The notes: generated from the sequence alone by a model not told the origin. A stretch of 64,000 nt of DNA from Rhodococcus sp. B7740 (GCF_000954115.1 NZ_CP010797.1:3162001-3226000); one strand, 5' to 3'; shown: positions 16,754 to 25,299, counted from the stretch's first letter. Program-made: numbers and translations.

Positions 16754-18510
16754 GTCACCGCGTTGGCGGCTCGAACAACCGCGTCGAGGGTGGCAGACAG
16801 AACGGAGCGATCGATACCGGCCGCCCACTCGGAGCCTGCGGCAGTGCGATATTCGAGCATCGTGACGGCATCGCTGTCGTTGCCGGCCCGCACACTGGTC
16901 TGGGTCAGGCCGAGAATCTCCACGTGACGGCCATGCGCGGCCAACGCGTCGACGAGTGCCTCGACCGGCCCGACGCCCCCGTGTGACGTGCTGTAGGACG
17001 TCCCGTCGATCTTCAGTGTGACGCAGGTGTCGGCGGAACCGTTGTCATCGTGAGAGTCGAAGCCGATCAGCGTCACATCGGCGTCGTCGATATCGATGTA
17101 CTCCGCCCTGAAGATGTCCCAGAGCTGCTCGGCCGACAGTTCGGTACCGATCGAATCGGTGCGGTTCTGCACGTGCCGGGCGAGGTCGATCTGAAGGCGA
17201 CGCGGGAGTTCGATGCCGTAGCCGGTTTCCAGAAGGTAGGCGATTCCTCCCTTGCCCGATTGCGAGTTCACTCGAATGACAGCGTCGTACGAGCGACCGA
17301 TGTCGTTGGGGTCGATCGGCAGATACGGCACCCGCCATTCGATCTCGTCTTCGGAGCGACCTTCGCTCACCGCTCGCGTGCGGTGCTCGGCGAAACCCTT
17401 CTTGATGGCGTCCTGGTGCGTACCACTGAAGGCGGTGTGCACCAGATCGCCCACATACGGGTGCCGAGGATGGATCTCGAGTTGGTTGCAGTATTCGACG
17501 GTGCGGCGAATCTGGCCGATGTCGGAGAAGTCGATCATGGGATCGATACCCTGTGCATGCAAATTGAGTGCGAGAGTGGCGATATCGACGTTTCCGGTGC
17601 GTTCGCCGTTGCCGAACACACAACCCTCCACTCGTTGCGCACCGGCCAGAACTGCCAGCTCGGCGCAGGCAATGCCCGTGCCGCGGTCGTTGTGCGGATG
17701 GACCGAGAGGATCACGCTGTCTCGACGCGCAAGGTTGTTGTTCATGTACTCGATCTGGTCTGCATAGACATTCGGTGTCGCCACTTCCACGGTGGCAGGC
17801 AAATTCAGGATGACCGGCCGCTGCTGCGTAGCGTCCCACGCAGTCGTGACTGCATCGCAGACGTCGAGAACATAGTCGGGTTCGGTGAGATTGAAGACCT
17901 CGGGTGAGAATTCGAACCGCACGTTGGGCAGGTCGCCGGCAAGTTCGAGAACGTCGGCCGCGCCCGAAAGTATCAGTGAGCGAAGCTCGTTGGCCTCGCG
18001 GCCGAGTACCACCTCACGCCACGTCGGAGCAGTGGCGGTGTACATGTGGATCACCACGTCGTTGGTGATGCCGCGAATCGACTCCACCGTTCGCTCGATC
18101 AGGTCACGTCGAGCCGGGGTGAAGACCACCACGGTGACGTCGTCCGGTGCAAGGTCGGTGTGGTCAAGCAGTCGCACGAAATCGAAATCGGTTTGCGAGG
18201 CCGACGGATAGCCGACTTCGATTTCCTTGTAGCCCATGGCAACCATCAACTCGAAGAACTGCTTCTTGCGGGCAGGATCCATCGGCTCGGGAAGCGCTTG
18301 GTTACCGTCGCGGAGATCGACAGGTACCCACAGCGGTGCCTCGGTCAGCCGTCGGTCCGGCCATTGACGTTCCGTCAGCGGAATGTCGACCTTCGAGTAG
18401 ACATCACGGTAACGATGTGACGGCATCTGGGAGCGCCGCTGCCGATTCCAGGTGGGCGCACCGGAGGGGACGGGACCAGCGGGAGTGGACAGGGTGGGAA
18501 ATGCAGACAT
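16750..18510 (-). CDS. leuA: 2-isopropylmalate synthase
   Basis: LeuA condenses acetyl-CoA with 2-oxoisovalerate in the first committed step of leucine synthesis. The catalytic barrel carries R67-D68 in VDLRDGNQAL, the metal-binding SVHPHNDRGTG segment and FGNGERTGN. A linker and a C-terminal regulatory (LeuA dimer) domain follow, ending in SHGGVGPVEALVDAL, the leucine feedback site. The length (586 aa) matches the long actinobacterial form with N-terminal extension; no internal repeat of the Mycobacterium tuberculosis type is seen. ATG 18510 (MSAFPTL) is preferred. A leader peptide gene and hairpin lie upstream, implying leucine-dependent attenuation. Confidence 0.95.
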   Translation of the reverse strand: MSAFPTLSTPAGPVPSGAPTWNRQRRSQMPSHRYRDVYSKVDIPLTERQWPDRRLTEAPLWVPVDLRDGNQALPEPMDPARKKQFFELMVAMGYKEIEVGYPSASQTDFDFVRLLDHTDLAPDDVTVVVFTPARRDLIERTVESIRGITNDVVIHMYTATAPTWREVVLGREANELRSLILSGAADVLELAGDLPNVRFEFSPEVFNLTEPDYVLDVCDAVTTAWDATQQRPVILNLPATVEVATPNVYADQIEYMNNNLARRDSVILSVHPHNDRGTGIACAELAVLAGAQRVEGCVFGNGERTGNVDIATLALNLHAQGIDPMIDFSDIGQIRRTVEYCNQLEIHPRHPYVGDLVHTAFSGTHQDAIKKGFAEHRTRAVSEGRSEDEIEWRVPYLPIDPNDIGRSYDAVIRVNSQSGKGGIAYLLETGYGIELPRRLQIDLARHVQNRTDSIGTELSAEQLWDIFRAEYIDIDDADVTLIGFDSHDDNGSADTCVTLKIDGTSYSTSHGGVGPVEALVDALAAHGRHVEILGLTQTSVRAGNDSDAVTMLEYRTAAGSEWAAGIDRSVLSATLDAVVRAANAVT

Positions 18511-18546
18511 GGTGGAGGTACCTGTTCTGATCGGACGGTGAGGCGA

Positions 18547-18583
18547 ACCGGCAGGCATCGGGCTCCACGACGGGGTTGCCGGT
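18547..18583 (-). promoter_or_regulatory. leuA leader hairpin
   Basis: ACCGGCA (18547-18553) pairs with TGCCGGT (18577-18583). The hairpin begins 5 bases after the leader-peptide stop in the leuA transcript and ends about 36 bases before the leuA ATG. This position suits a terminator/antiterminator or start-site-masking structure governed by ribosome stalling in the leader. No clear U-run follows, so translational control is as likely as termination. Confidence 0.55.
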
Positions 18584-18588
18584 CCTGG

Positions 18589-18636
18589 CTATGCCCCGTT
18601 GTGGCCGATAAGGAGAAGGCCCGTGAATGTGCGCAT
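18589..18636 (-). CDS. leuL: leucine leader peptide
   Basis: A 15-residue frame reading MRTFTGLLLIGHNGA, with three consecutive leucine codons followed by isoleucine, lies 78 bp upstream of leuA in the same orientation. Leader peptides with leucine runs in front of leuA are well known in actinobacteria and other bacteria. When charged leucyl-tRNA is scarce, the ribosome stalls and the downstream RNA refolds to allow leuA expression. The frame is short, but its place, codon content and the following hairpin make it convincing. Confidence 0.82.
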   Translation of the reverse strand: MRTFTGLLLIGHNGA

Positions 18637-18649
18637 GCGAGCAATGTAT

Positions 18650-18680
18650 CACTACTCCTCAGACAAGCTGAGGAGTAGTG
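18650..18680. promoter_or_regulatory. 13-bp inverted repeat between leuL and the GntR gene
   Basis: CACTACTCCTCAG and CTGAGGAGTAGTG are perfect inverted arms separated by ACAAG. The right arm contains the only AGGAG in front of the GntR start (18688). The repeat also lies only 13 bp upstream of leuL, so it should overlap both promoters or leaders. It may be an operator for the GntR protein or an RNA hairpin that hides the ribosome-binding site. Confidence 0.7.
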
Positions 18681-18687
18681 TTCCAGT

Positions 18688-19368
18688 GTGACCGCGATAC
18701 GCCGAACATCCTTGGCCGATCAGGCCGCCGAACTTCTGCTTGCACGAATTCAGTCCGGCGAGTGGCCAATCGGCACCAAACTGCCAGGTGAAACCACCCT
18801 TGCCCCCATGTTCGACGTCGGTAGATCGACGATGCGCGAGGCCATCAGACAACTGGCGGGGCGCGGAATCCTCGTCACCCGGCAGGGCTCAGGAGTCTTC
18901 GTCGAATCACTCGACGAGGCACGGACGGAATGGGACCGAGTTCTGCAGCGGGTTCACATCACCGCAGTCCTCGAAGCCCGCCTCGCGATCGAAGGTGAGG
19001 CCGCCGCCCTCGCCGCAACCAGACGCACCCCCACCGATCTCGACACCATTCGCAGCTCACTCGAAACGCGCAACACCGCTCGCAGCGACGCAGTCGATCT
19101 GGTGAACGCGGACATGGCTTTTCACCGCTCCATCGTGGTCGCGTCACACAACGACATTCTGCTCGGACTCTTCGACTCCATGGCACCACGTCTCCGCGAC
19201 GCCATGATCGACATGTTGCGAATGGCCGGATCGTTCGGCGACAAGGCCGACCACGACACGCACGCAGACGTCGTCGAGGCAATCGGGGCCCGCGATTCAC
19301 AAAAAGCTCACGTCCTCACACGCGCGCACCTGCTGGAGTTGTCGGAGTCGATGAATCCGTCGATGTAA
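18688..19368 (+). CDS. GntR/FadR-family transcriptional regulator
   Basis: A 226-residue regulator with an N-terminal winged helix (about 6-74; LAPMFDVGRSTMREAIRQLAGRGILVTRQGSGVFV) and an FCD ligand domain. The latter contains the NADMAFHRSIVVASHN segment, where D and H usually help to bind a metal and a carboxylate. The GTG at 18688 follows an AGGAG within the 13-bp inverted repeat. It is divergent from leuL-leuA, so it may respond to an amino or keto acid and control leuA, or act elsewhere. No linked catabolic operon is seen downstream. Confidence 0.85.
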   Translation: MTAIRRTSLADQAAELLLARIQSGEWPIGTKLPGETTLAPMFDVGRSTMREAIRQLAGRGILVTRQGSGVFVESLDEARTEWDRVLQRVHITAVLEARLAIEGEAAALAATRRTPTDLDTIRSSLETRNTARSDAVDLVNADMAFHRSIVVASHNDILLGLFDSMAPRLRDAMIDMLRMAGSFGDKADHDTHADVVEAIGARDSQKAHVLTRAHLLELSESMNPSM

Positions 19369-19395
19369 CGGGCCGGCAGGTAAGGGAGGAACAAG

Positions 19396-19878
19396 GTGTA
19401 TCCGGGATGGGACTTCATGCGGAACGACAGCTTGGTGTGGCGACTGCCCATGTACGCGGGGACAATTGGCTCTGAAGGCAATCCAGCGTTCGAGCCACCT
19501 GTTGCGTGGACACGCGCGCTCGAGGCCGTGGCACGGGACCTGGAGTGCCTGCGGTTCGGGCGTGAAGTCAACCTGAGCCCACTCGTATGGGAGTTCGAGA
19601 TCACCCCCCAATACTGCGTGATAATCGGGTGGGCCGGAGCCAAGGGCATCGGAGGTTTCGGCCGAGGCGACGGTATGTCGATGGATTCGACCTACCCCGA
19701 CGCCGCCGTATGGGTGGCCGAGACAGTACAAACGGAGTTGGCCGGATACGAATTCGTGCAGTGGCCGAGCCACGGCAAGCACTTACTGAAGCCGTCCGCC
19801 CACTCGAACGTTGCGCGATGGATAGATCCGCACGACAACACCGTGGTGGCCGATATCGGATCTCTCTGCCTTCCCTGA
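19396..19878 (+). CDS. conserved hypothetical protein
   Basis: A 160-residue soluble protein whose GTG start has GGAGG about seven bases upstream. It has many aromatic residues (MYPGWDFMRNDSLVWRLPMYAG, WVAETVQTELAGYEFVQWP) and a histidine-rich patch (WPSHGKHLLKPSAHSN), but no motif I recognise. No signal peptide or membrane span is visible. It follows the GntR gene by 27 bp and could be co-transcribed with it. It converges on a VOC-family gene. Confidence 0.6.
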   Translation: MYPGWDFMRNDSLVWRLPMYAGTIGSEGNPAFEPPVAWTRALEAVARDLECLRFGREVNLSPLVWEFEITPQYCVIIGWAGAKGIGGFGRGDGMSMDSTYPDAAVWVAETVQTELAGYEFVQWPSHGKHLLKPSAHSNVARWIDPHDNTVVADIGSLCLP

Positions 19879-19885
19879 GGAGTTT

Positions 19886-20266
19886 TCACACAGGGTTGAG
19901 TCGTGTTCGCAGCAAACAGAATTCGTTACCTTCGGGATCGGCGAGCACGTGCCACGACTCCTGGCCGGTCTGACCGATGTCCACTCGTCGTGCGCCGAGC
20001 GCGAGAAGTCGTTCCAATTCGGCGTCCTGATCCCGATCGGTTGCGCTGACGTCGATATGCAAGCGAGGCTTCGCGTTTTCGGGATTCTCGTTACGACTGA
20101 GGATGATGGTCGGCTGCGCCCCTCCGAACCCGTCGCGCGCACCGATCTCCACGGAACCGTCGTCCTCCCTGTCCAATACGACGAAGTCCAACACCTCACA
20201 CCAGAACGTGGCCAAGGCCACGGGATCGCGACAATCGAGTATGAGTTCACTGATTCGACATGCCAT
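19886..20266 (-). CDS. glyoxalase-like (VOC) protein
   Basis: This 126-residue protein fits the Glyoxalase_6 type of VOC domain: opening strand ISELILDCRDPVALATFWCEVLDF, a central RLHIDVSA strand, and the closing VLADPEGNEFCLLR. This family is abundant in actinobacteria and mostly of unknown reaction; some members bind bleomycin-type drugs. No partner gene in the same orientation is close, so context adds nothing. Confidence 0.75.
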   Translation of the reverse strand: MACRISELILDCRDPVALATFWCEVLDFVVLDREDDGSVEIGARDGFGGAQPTIILSRNENPENAKPRLHIDVSATDRDQDAELERLLALGARRVDIGQTGQESWHVLADPEGNEFCLLRTRLNPV

Positions 20267-20368
20267 GGGCGCGAATCTACACCTGGCACAGGGTCGAAAA
20301 GCGCGTTGACGGTCGACCTCCGCCGAACACCTTTGTTTTCATAGGAATTGCCCGGGTATGCGCCCTTG

Positions 20369-21421
20369 ATGCCCGATTCAGCGACATCACCCGCACCGAC
20401 CGAAGCAGACCCCGACGACCCCCGTAAGGCGGATTCACCCGCGGATCTGACCAAGCCGTCCTGGATCTACGTACTGAAGAAGACCGCCCGTGAGTTCTCC
20501 CGCGACCAGTGCACCGACCTCGCAGCCGCGCTGACCTACTACGCCGTGCTCTCGCTCTTCCCCGCGATCCTGGCCATCGTGTCGTTGCTGGGCGTGTTCG
20601 GTCAAGGGCAGGCCACGGTCGACGGAGTACTGCAGATCGTCGGCGATCTCGGACCCCAATCGGCGGTCGACACCCTGCGCGAGCCGATCGAACAGCTCGT
20701 CCAGGCACCTACCGCGGGCTTTGCGTTGATCATCGGTATCGCCGGTGCGCTGTGGTCTGCGTCCGGCTACGTCGGCGCATTCGGCCGCGCGATGAACCGC
20801 ATGTATGAGGTGGACGAGGGCAGGCCCATCTGGAAGCTGCGTCCGGTGATGCTTCTGGTCACGCTCGTCGCTCTCGTACTCATCGCACTCGCCGCCGTCA
20901 TGCTGGCGATCAGTGGGCCCGTAGCGAAAGCTGTGGGCGACGCCGTCGGACTCGGTGATACCACTTTGACGATCTGGAACATCGCGCGCTGGCCCCTGGT
21001 CCTGATCGTTGTGGTACTTGCGGTGGCGATCCTGTACTACGCAACACCGAATGTGCAGCAGCCCAAGTTCAAATGGATCAGTTCCGGTGCCGCCGTCGGC
21101 ATCATCGTGTGGATTCTGGCCACCGTCGCGTTCGGCTTCTACGTCGCGAACTTCTCCAGCTACAACAAGACCTACGGATCCCTCGCTGGAGCCATCGTGT
21201 TCCTGCTGTGGCTCTGGATCACCAACTTGGCCTTGCTGTTCGGAGCCGAACTGGACTCCGAACTCGAACGTGGCCGTCAACTCCAGGCAGGCATCGTCGC
21301 CGAGAAGCGCCTGCAACTTCCGCCCCGGGACACCCGAGTCTCGGACAAGAACGACGAGAAGGATGCGCAGGCCGTGGAGCAGGGTCGCAAACTGCGGGAG
21401 GAACACAACCCGGAACAGTGA
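20369..21421 (+). CDS. YihY/BrkB-family inner membrane protein
   Basis: A 350-residue protein with a polar N-terminus of about 45 residues, then six membrane spans with the family hallmarks DLAAALTYYAVLSLFPAILAI, LWSASGYVGAFGRAMNRMY and YGSLAGAIVFLLWLWITNLALLFGAELDSE. A charged tail (KNDEKDAQAVEQG) follows. The family was once called ribonuclease BN, wrongly, and its function remains unknown. ATG 20369 is preferred over a TTG at 20348. The next gene, a BASS transporter, follows after 58 bp on the same strand. Confidence 0.85.
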   Translation: MPDSATSPAPTEADPDDPRKADSPADLTKPSWIYVLKKTAREFSRDQCTDLAAALTYYAVLSLFPAILAIVSLLGVFGQGQATVDGVLQIVGDLGPQSAVDTLREPIEQLVQAPTAGFALIIGIAGALWSASGYVGAFGRAMNRMYEVDEGRPIWKLRPVMLLVTLVALVLIALAAVMLAISGPVAKAVGDAVGLGDTTLTIWNIARWPLVLIVVVLAVAILYYATPNVQQPKFKWISSGAAVGIIVWILATVAFGFYVANFSSYNKTYGSLAGAIVFLLWLWITNLALLFGAELDSELERGRQLQAGIVAEKRLQLPPRDTRVSDKNDEKDAQAVEQGRKLREEHNPEQ

Positions 21422-21479
21422 GCTCAGCGAAAGAGCTAGACTTCCCGACGCCGTGCCCAACCACCTTTGGAGTCTCCAC

Positions 21480-22457
21480 ATGCCCCAGCTGAAGACCGTC
21501 AGCGAATTCACCGGCAAGTGGTTCGCCCTGATCGTCGTGGCCGCAGGAGCGCTGGCCCTGATCACTCCCGACACGTTCAGCGGCGGCACACCGGCCGTTC
21601 CGTGGCTGCTGTCGATCATCATGCTCGGCATGGGAATGACGTTGCGGCTCTCCGACTTCGCTGTCGTCGCCCGGCGACCGTGGGCACTGTTGCTCGGGGT
21701 CGCCGCGCAGTTCATCGCGATGCCGCTCCTCGGACTCGGCATTGCCAACACGCTCGGACTGTCGGCGGCACTGACCGCAGGCATGGTGTTGGTCGGCTCC
21801 GCACCGGGCGGTACCGCATCCAACGTGATGGTCTATCTGGCCAAAGGCGATACCGCACTGTCGGTGGCGATGACGTCGGTGTCCACCCTGCTCGCACCGA
21901 TACTCACGCCACTGCTGGTGCTCTGGCTCGCCGGTGAATACCTGCCGGTCGACGCCGGTGGACTGTTCGTCTCGATCCTGCAGATAGTACTGGTACCCGT
22001 CGTACTCGGAGTTGTTCTGCGCCTGCTGTTTCCGGCGATCATCGACCGCATGCTCGATGCTCTACCGTTGATCTCGGTCGCCGGAATCACCGCCGTCGTC
22101 GTTCTCGTCGTGGCTGCCAGTGCACCCACACTGCTCTCGATCGGAGCACTCATCGTCGTGGCCGTGGTTCTGCACAATTCGCTCGGACTCGCGGTGGGGT
22201 ACGGCATCGGCAAGGCGTGCGGACTCGATGTCGCCAGCCGACGCGCGATCAGCATCGAGGTGGGTATGCAGAACTCCGGCCTGGCCGCAGCACTCGCGTC
22301 GGTCCATTTCAGTCCCGCGGCGGCTCTGCCCGCGGCCATCTTCTCCGTGTGGCACAACGTCTCCGGCTCACTTCTGGCCAGCTACTGGTCCAGGCGATCG
22401 ATCGAACCGCGGCCGGCCGAGCGCACGCCGGAGTCGACACGTACAGCGACCGAGTAG
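21480..22457 (+). CDS. BASS-family transporter (bile acid:Na+ symporter family)
   Basis: A 325-residue membrane protein with about nine to ten spans. It shows the features of bacterial BASS transporters: LLSIIMLGMGMTLRLSDF, GSAPGGTASNVMVYLAKGD (the Na+ and substrate crossover region) and EVGMQNSGLAAALASVHF. Family members import organic anions such as pantoate, pyruvate or sulfonated or steroidal acids with Na+. The substrate here cannot be assigned. A strong terminator follows the stop, so the gene ends its transcription unit. Confidence 0.87.
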   Translation: MPQLKTVSEFTGKWFALIVVAAGALALITPDTFSGGTPAVPWLLSIIMLGMGMTLRLSDFAVVARRPWALLLGVAAQFIAMPLLGLGIANTLGLSAALTAGMVLVGSAPGGTASNVMVYLAKGDTALSVAMTSVSTLLAPILTPLLVLWLAGEYLPVDAGGLFVSILQIVLVPVVLGVVLRLLFPAIIDRMLDALPLISVAGITAVVVLVVAASAPTLLSIGALIVVAVVLHNSLGLAVGYGIGKACGLDVASRRAISIEVGMQNSGLAAALASVHFSPAAALPAAIFSVWHNVSGSLLASYWSRRSIEPRPAERTPESTRTATE

Positions 22458-22483
22458 AACCCGCACGCTGGATTTCGACACAG

Positions 22484-22533
22484 AATCCGGTGCAGCTGAC
22501 CGTGCTGAGCGCGGTCGGCTGCACCGGATTTTT
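22484..22533 (+). terminator. rho-independent terminator after the BASS gene
   Basis: AATCCGGTGCAGC (22484-22496) pairs perfectly with GCTGCACCGGATT (22518-22530), GACCG and CGGTC can pair inside the loop, and TTTTT (22529-22533) follows. This is the clearest intrinsic terminator in the window. Confidence 0.88.
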
Positions 22534-22572
22534 CGGTTCTGCTCCGCACTTCCTTGCGTTATCTGCATTCGT

Positions 22573-22589
22573 TATGCAATATATGCATA
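22573..22589. promoter_or_regulatory. inverted repeat upstream of the NmrA-like gene
   Basis: TATGCA and TGCATA flank ATATA, in an AT-rich patch that contrasts with the GC-rich surroundings, 40 bp before the start at 22629. It is a candidate operator overlapping a promoter. The TetR gene at 24449, downstream in the same direction, is one possible binder, but this is a guess. Confidence 0.55.
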
Positions 22590-22628
22590 GTGCTCAGTGT
22601 CCGCCGAGCTCGACGTCGAGGAGGCCCC

Positions 22629-23609
22629 ATGATCACAGTGACCAGCGCCGCGGGTGGTGTCGGCCGCTTGCTCGTTCGACAGCTCGCTGCGCAGAACGTG
22701 CCGGTTCGGGCGGTGGTCAAGAACACGACGCAAGCCGAGACCACCCGCGGCGACGGAGCCACCGAGGTCGTCGTGGGTGATCTCCGATCTCAGGACACGC
22801 TCCATACCGCCCTGGCAGGGACCGACGTCCTCTACCACGCTGCACCGACGCAGATCATCGACGAGAAGCCGATCATCGATCACCTGATCGCAGTGGGACC
22901 GGCAAGCGGATTACAGCACATAGTTTTTCATTCCGTGATCCATCCGAACCTGCACCAACTGACGCACCATCACCAGAAGGACATCGCCGAAGGGATGCTG
23001 CGCGACAGCGGAATTCCCACTACGGTGCTCAGGCCGTCGCACTACATGCAGAACTACTTGGAAGTGTGGGAATTTCTGCAGGCCGGAGTGATGCCCTACC
23101 CGGTTTCTCCGGACAGCGTCATGGGCGTTGTCGACGTAGCCGACGTGGCCGAAGCCGCCGCGAACATCCTGATCGACCCATCGCCGCACAAGGGTCGCGT
23201 CTACGACCTGTCCACCGTGGAACTCACGCGTCACGAGATGGCAGAGATCTGGTCCGATGTGCTCGGCCACAAGGTAACTGCCCTTCGGATCCCGCCATCG
23301 TCGCTGACGAACTCACTGACGGTGCTGCCTGCACTTGCCCCGGTCATCGGACATGCGTTGGTCTCGACCAAACTGAAATCCATCGGCCACCTCGTTCGTG
23401 GCGCCAAAGCTGCGTCCAACCCGCGTGACATGAAGAACTGGCCCGCCGACGCACGCACGGCGTACCGAACGATGATGACCCACTACGACGGCTACGGCCT
23501 ACCGGCAGGAGACCTGAAGGTTCTTCCGACGCTGCTCGGCCGTGCTCCCACATCGTACGAACAGTTCGCACGGCGTTCGGCCGCTGAGCTCGGGCGGTCG
23601 GACCGATGA
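22629..23609 (+). CDS. NmrA-like NAD(P)-binding protein (copy A)
   Basis: A 326-residue atypical SDR. The nucleotide-binding loop reads TSAAGGVGRLL near the N-terminus, NTTQAETTRGDGATEVVVGDL forms the second strand pair, and VFHSVIHPN replaces the usual catalytic YxxxK region, as in NmrA/HSCARG-type redox sensors and isoflavone-reductase relatives. GAGGAGG precedes the ATG. A paralogue of exactly the same length lies at 41817-42797, sharing MQNYL, WEF, SVMGVVD and IWSDVLGH stretches. The stop overlaps the next SDR gene (ATGA). It may be a reductase for a hydrophobic substrate or an NADPH sensor. Confidence 0.8.
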   Translation: MITVTSAAGGVGRLLVRQLAAQNVPVRAVVKNTTQAETTRGDGATEVVVGDLRSQDTLHTALAGTDVLYHAAPTQIIDEKPIIDHLIAVGPASGLQHIVFHSVIHPNLHQLTHHHQKDIAEGMLRDSGIPTTVLRPSHYMQNYLEVWEFLQAGVMPYPVSPDSVMGVVDVADVAEAAANILIDPSPHKGRVYDLSTVELTRHEMAEIWSDVLGHKVTALRIPPSSLTNSLTVLPALAPVIGHALVSTKLKSIGHLVRGAKAASNPRDMKNWPADARTAYRTMMTHYDGYGLPAGDLKVLPTLLGRAPTSYEQFARRSAAELGRSDR

Positions 23610-24391
23610 TCCGCCGAGGGCCCCACTACCGCCCCGGCCGGTCGTTGGTCACCGGCGCGAGTTCCGGAATCGGTGCCGAATTCGCCCGAGCGCTGGCGGC
23701 ACGAGGATCCGATCTCGTACTCGTCGCACGACGAGAAGAGCGACTGACCGCTCTAGCGGAGGAGCTCGAGCAGAAGCACGGAATCCATTGCCGCACAGTG
23801 GCCTGGGACCTGTCGGAAAAGTCGAGCGGCCGCCGACTGCGCGAGCTGGTGCCCGAGCGGATCGATCTCGTCGTCAACAATGCAGGGTTCGCCGTACAGG
23901 GACCGTTCGCGGACGGCGATGCCGACGACTTCGAGCGCCTCGTCGCTGTAGACATCCGCGCGGTCGTCGACATCTGTTCGGCGTTCCTGCCGGACATGAT
24001 CGACCGCAGGGACGGGACCATCGTCAACGTGGCCAGCACGACTGCGTTCCAGCCCGTTCCGTCGCTCGCGGTGTATGCGGCCGCCAAAGCATTCGTTCTG
24101 AGCTTCAGCCAGTCCCTGTGGTACGAGTCTGCCAAGAACGGAGTCAGGGTGTTCGCACTCAATCCCGGGCCGACCCGCACCGAATTCTTCGATGTCATCG
24201 GAGACTCCGCCGCAGCGACCGGTACCTACCAAACACCGAACGAAGTCGTGGACACTGCCATGCGCGCACTCGACGCCAGAAGATCTCGGCCGCAGGTGAT
24301 CTCGGGCCGACGAAATACCGCTCAGGCCATCGCGGCGGGTCTGGTTCCCGCGCGAATTCTGTTGCCCGCCCTCGCGCGCATGCTTCACTAG
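23606..24391 (+). CDS. short-chain dehydrogenase/reductase
   Basis: A classical SDR of 261 residues. It has the cofactor motif TGASSGIG near residue 17, NNAG in VVNNAGFAV, and catalytic S and Y-x3-K in VASTTAF and YAAAKAF. LVARREERL after the second strand suggests NADP preference. The closing LNPGPTRTEFF motif and overall length are like DltE/YqjQ-type oxidoreductases. It is coupled by ATGA to the NmrA-like gene, so the two probably act together on one substrate. The substrate is unknown. Confidence 0.85.
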   Translation: MIRRGPHYRPGRSLVTGASSGIGAEFARALAARGSDLVLVARREERLTALAEELEQKHGIHCRTVAWDLSEKSSGRRLRELVPERIDLVVNNAGFAVQGPFADGDADDFERLVAVDIRAVVDICSAFLPDMIDRRDGTIVNVASTTAFQPVPSLAVYAAAKAFVLSFSQSLWYESAKNGVRVFALNPGPTRTEFFDVIGDSAAATGTYQTPNEVVDTAMRALDARRSRPQVISGRRNTAQAIAAGLVPARILLPALARMLH

Positions 24392-24448
24392 TACGGTTCC
24401 GAACGCGGCGTTCTCCCGACTCCCCCACCGAAATGTAGTGTCACGAAC

Positions 24449-25165
24449 ATGGCCAGGGTCTCCAGATTCACACTCGCCGATCGGCAGGAAGCGGTCGCGC
24501 GCGCTTTCGGCGGTGCCGAAAGCCCAGCGAGCGTGGCGACCTCGCTGGGTATCCACACCACCACGCTCTATCGCTGGGCCGGATCGTCGACCACCGACGA
24601 GCCCGGGCCCGCAGCGGCCCGACTGATCGAGGCCACCCAGGAGCTGTTGCGTCACGCCGACTACTCGGACATCACGATCGAAAGCGTTGCTGCCCGATGC
24701 GGTCTCGCACCGAGAACGGCGTTCCACCACTTCCCCACCAAACGTGAGCTGTTCCAAGCGGCGGTCGACGACGCCGCCACCGTACTGATCGGCCGCATTC
24801 ACGAGGGCTCGATCACCGCGACGTGGCCCGACTCGCCCCTCGAGCAACTGCAGACGTTTCTACACATCGCGGCCGCGAGCATCTACGACACCCCGCGTAC
24901 CCATGTGCTGTTCCGCAACCTCGGAGTACCGAGATCCGAGGGCTCGGCAGAACGCTGGCACGACAGCTTCGTCGATGCGATCGCACAACTACTGAGGGCC
25001 GCGGCGGAAGCACGACAGATTCGCAGCGACACGGACATCGTCGCGACCGCGCACCTCCTCACCGGAGCCATGCGAGGGATCCACACAGCAGTATTCGAGG
25101 GCACGGACCCTGCCACCGCATTGAGCCTCGTCGACAGGGTTCACTTGTTGGTCCCACCGCGCTGA
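24449..25165 (+). CDS. TetR regulator with an additional N-terminal helix-turn-helix
   Basis: Residues 8-45 (TLADRQEAVARAFGGAESPASVATSLGIHTTTLYRWAG) form a homeodomain-like helix-turn-helix of the kind seen in transposase OrfA proteins. It is followed from about residue 58 by a normal TetR domain (LLRHADYSDITIESVAARCGLAPRTAFHHFPTKRELF) and a ligand-binding half. Two DNA-binding units in one 238-residue protein are unusual for TetR proteins. It follows the NmrA/SDR pair on the same strand by 57 bp and probably regulates it, perhaps through the TATGCA repeat at 22573. Confidence 0.83.
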   Translation: MARVSRFTLADRQEAVARAFGGAESPASVATSLGIHTTTLYRWAGSSTTDEPGPAAARLIEATQELLRHADYSDITIESVAARCGLAPRTAFHHFPTKRELFQAAVDDAATVLIGRIHEGSITATWPDSPLEQLQTFLHIAAASIYDTPRTHVLFRNLGVPRSEGSAERWHDSFVDAIAQLLRAAAEARQIRSDTDIVATAHLLTGAMRGIHTAVFEGTDPATALSLVDRVHLLVPPR

Positions 25166-25299
25166 CATCAAGTACGAGTCGAATACCTGAGCACAACAAC
25201 GGAATTACGGTTCGGTGAAGGGCCGGTCGCACTACGCCCGCGAACGAAAATCATCTCGAGCTGGACCTGCTACCTCGACTTGTACTTCTCTCGGTGTGG

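Noticed and set aside
18375..18644. An 89-codon frame covering the leuA leader
   Set aside because: It is in a different frame from the leader peptide and runs into leuA. The 16-codon leucine-rich frame explains the region better.
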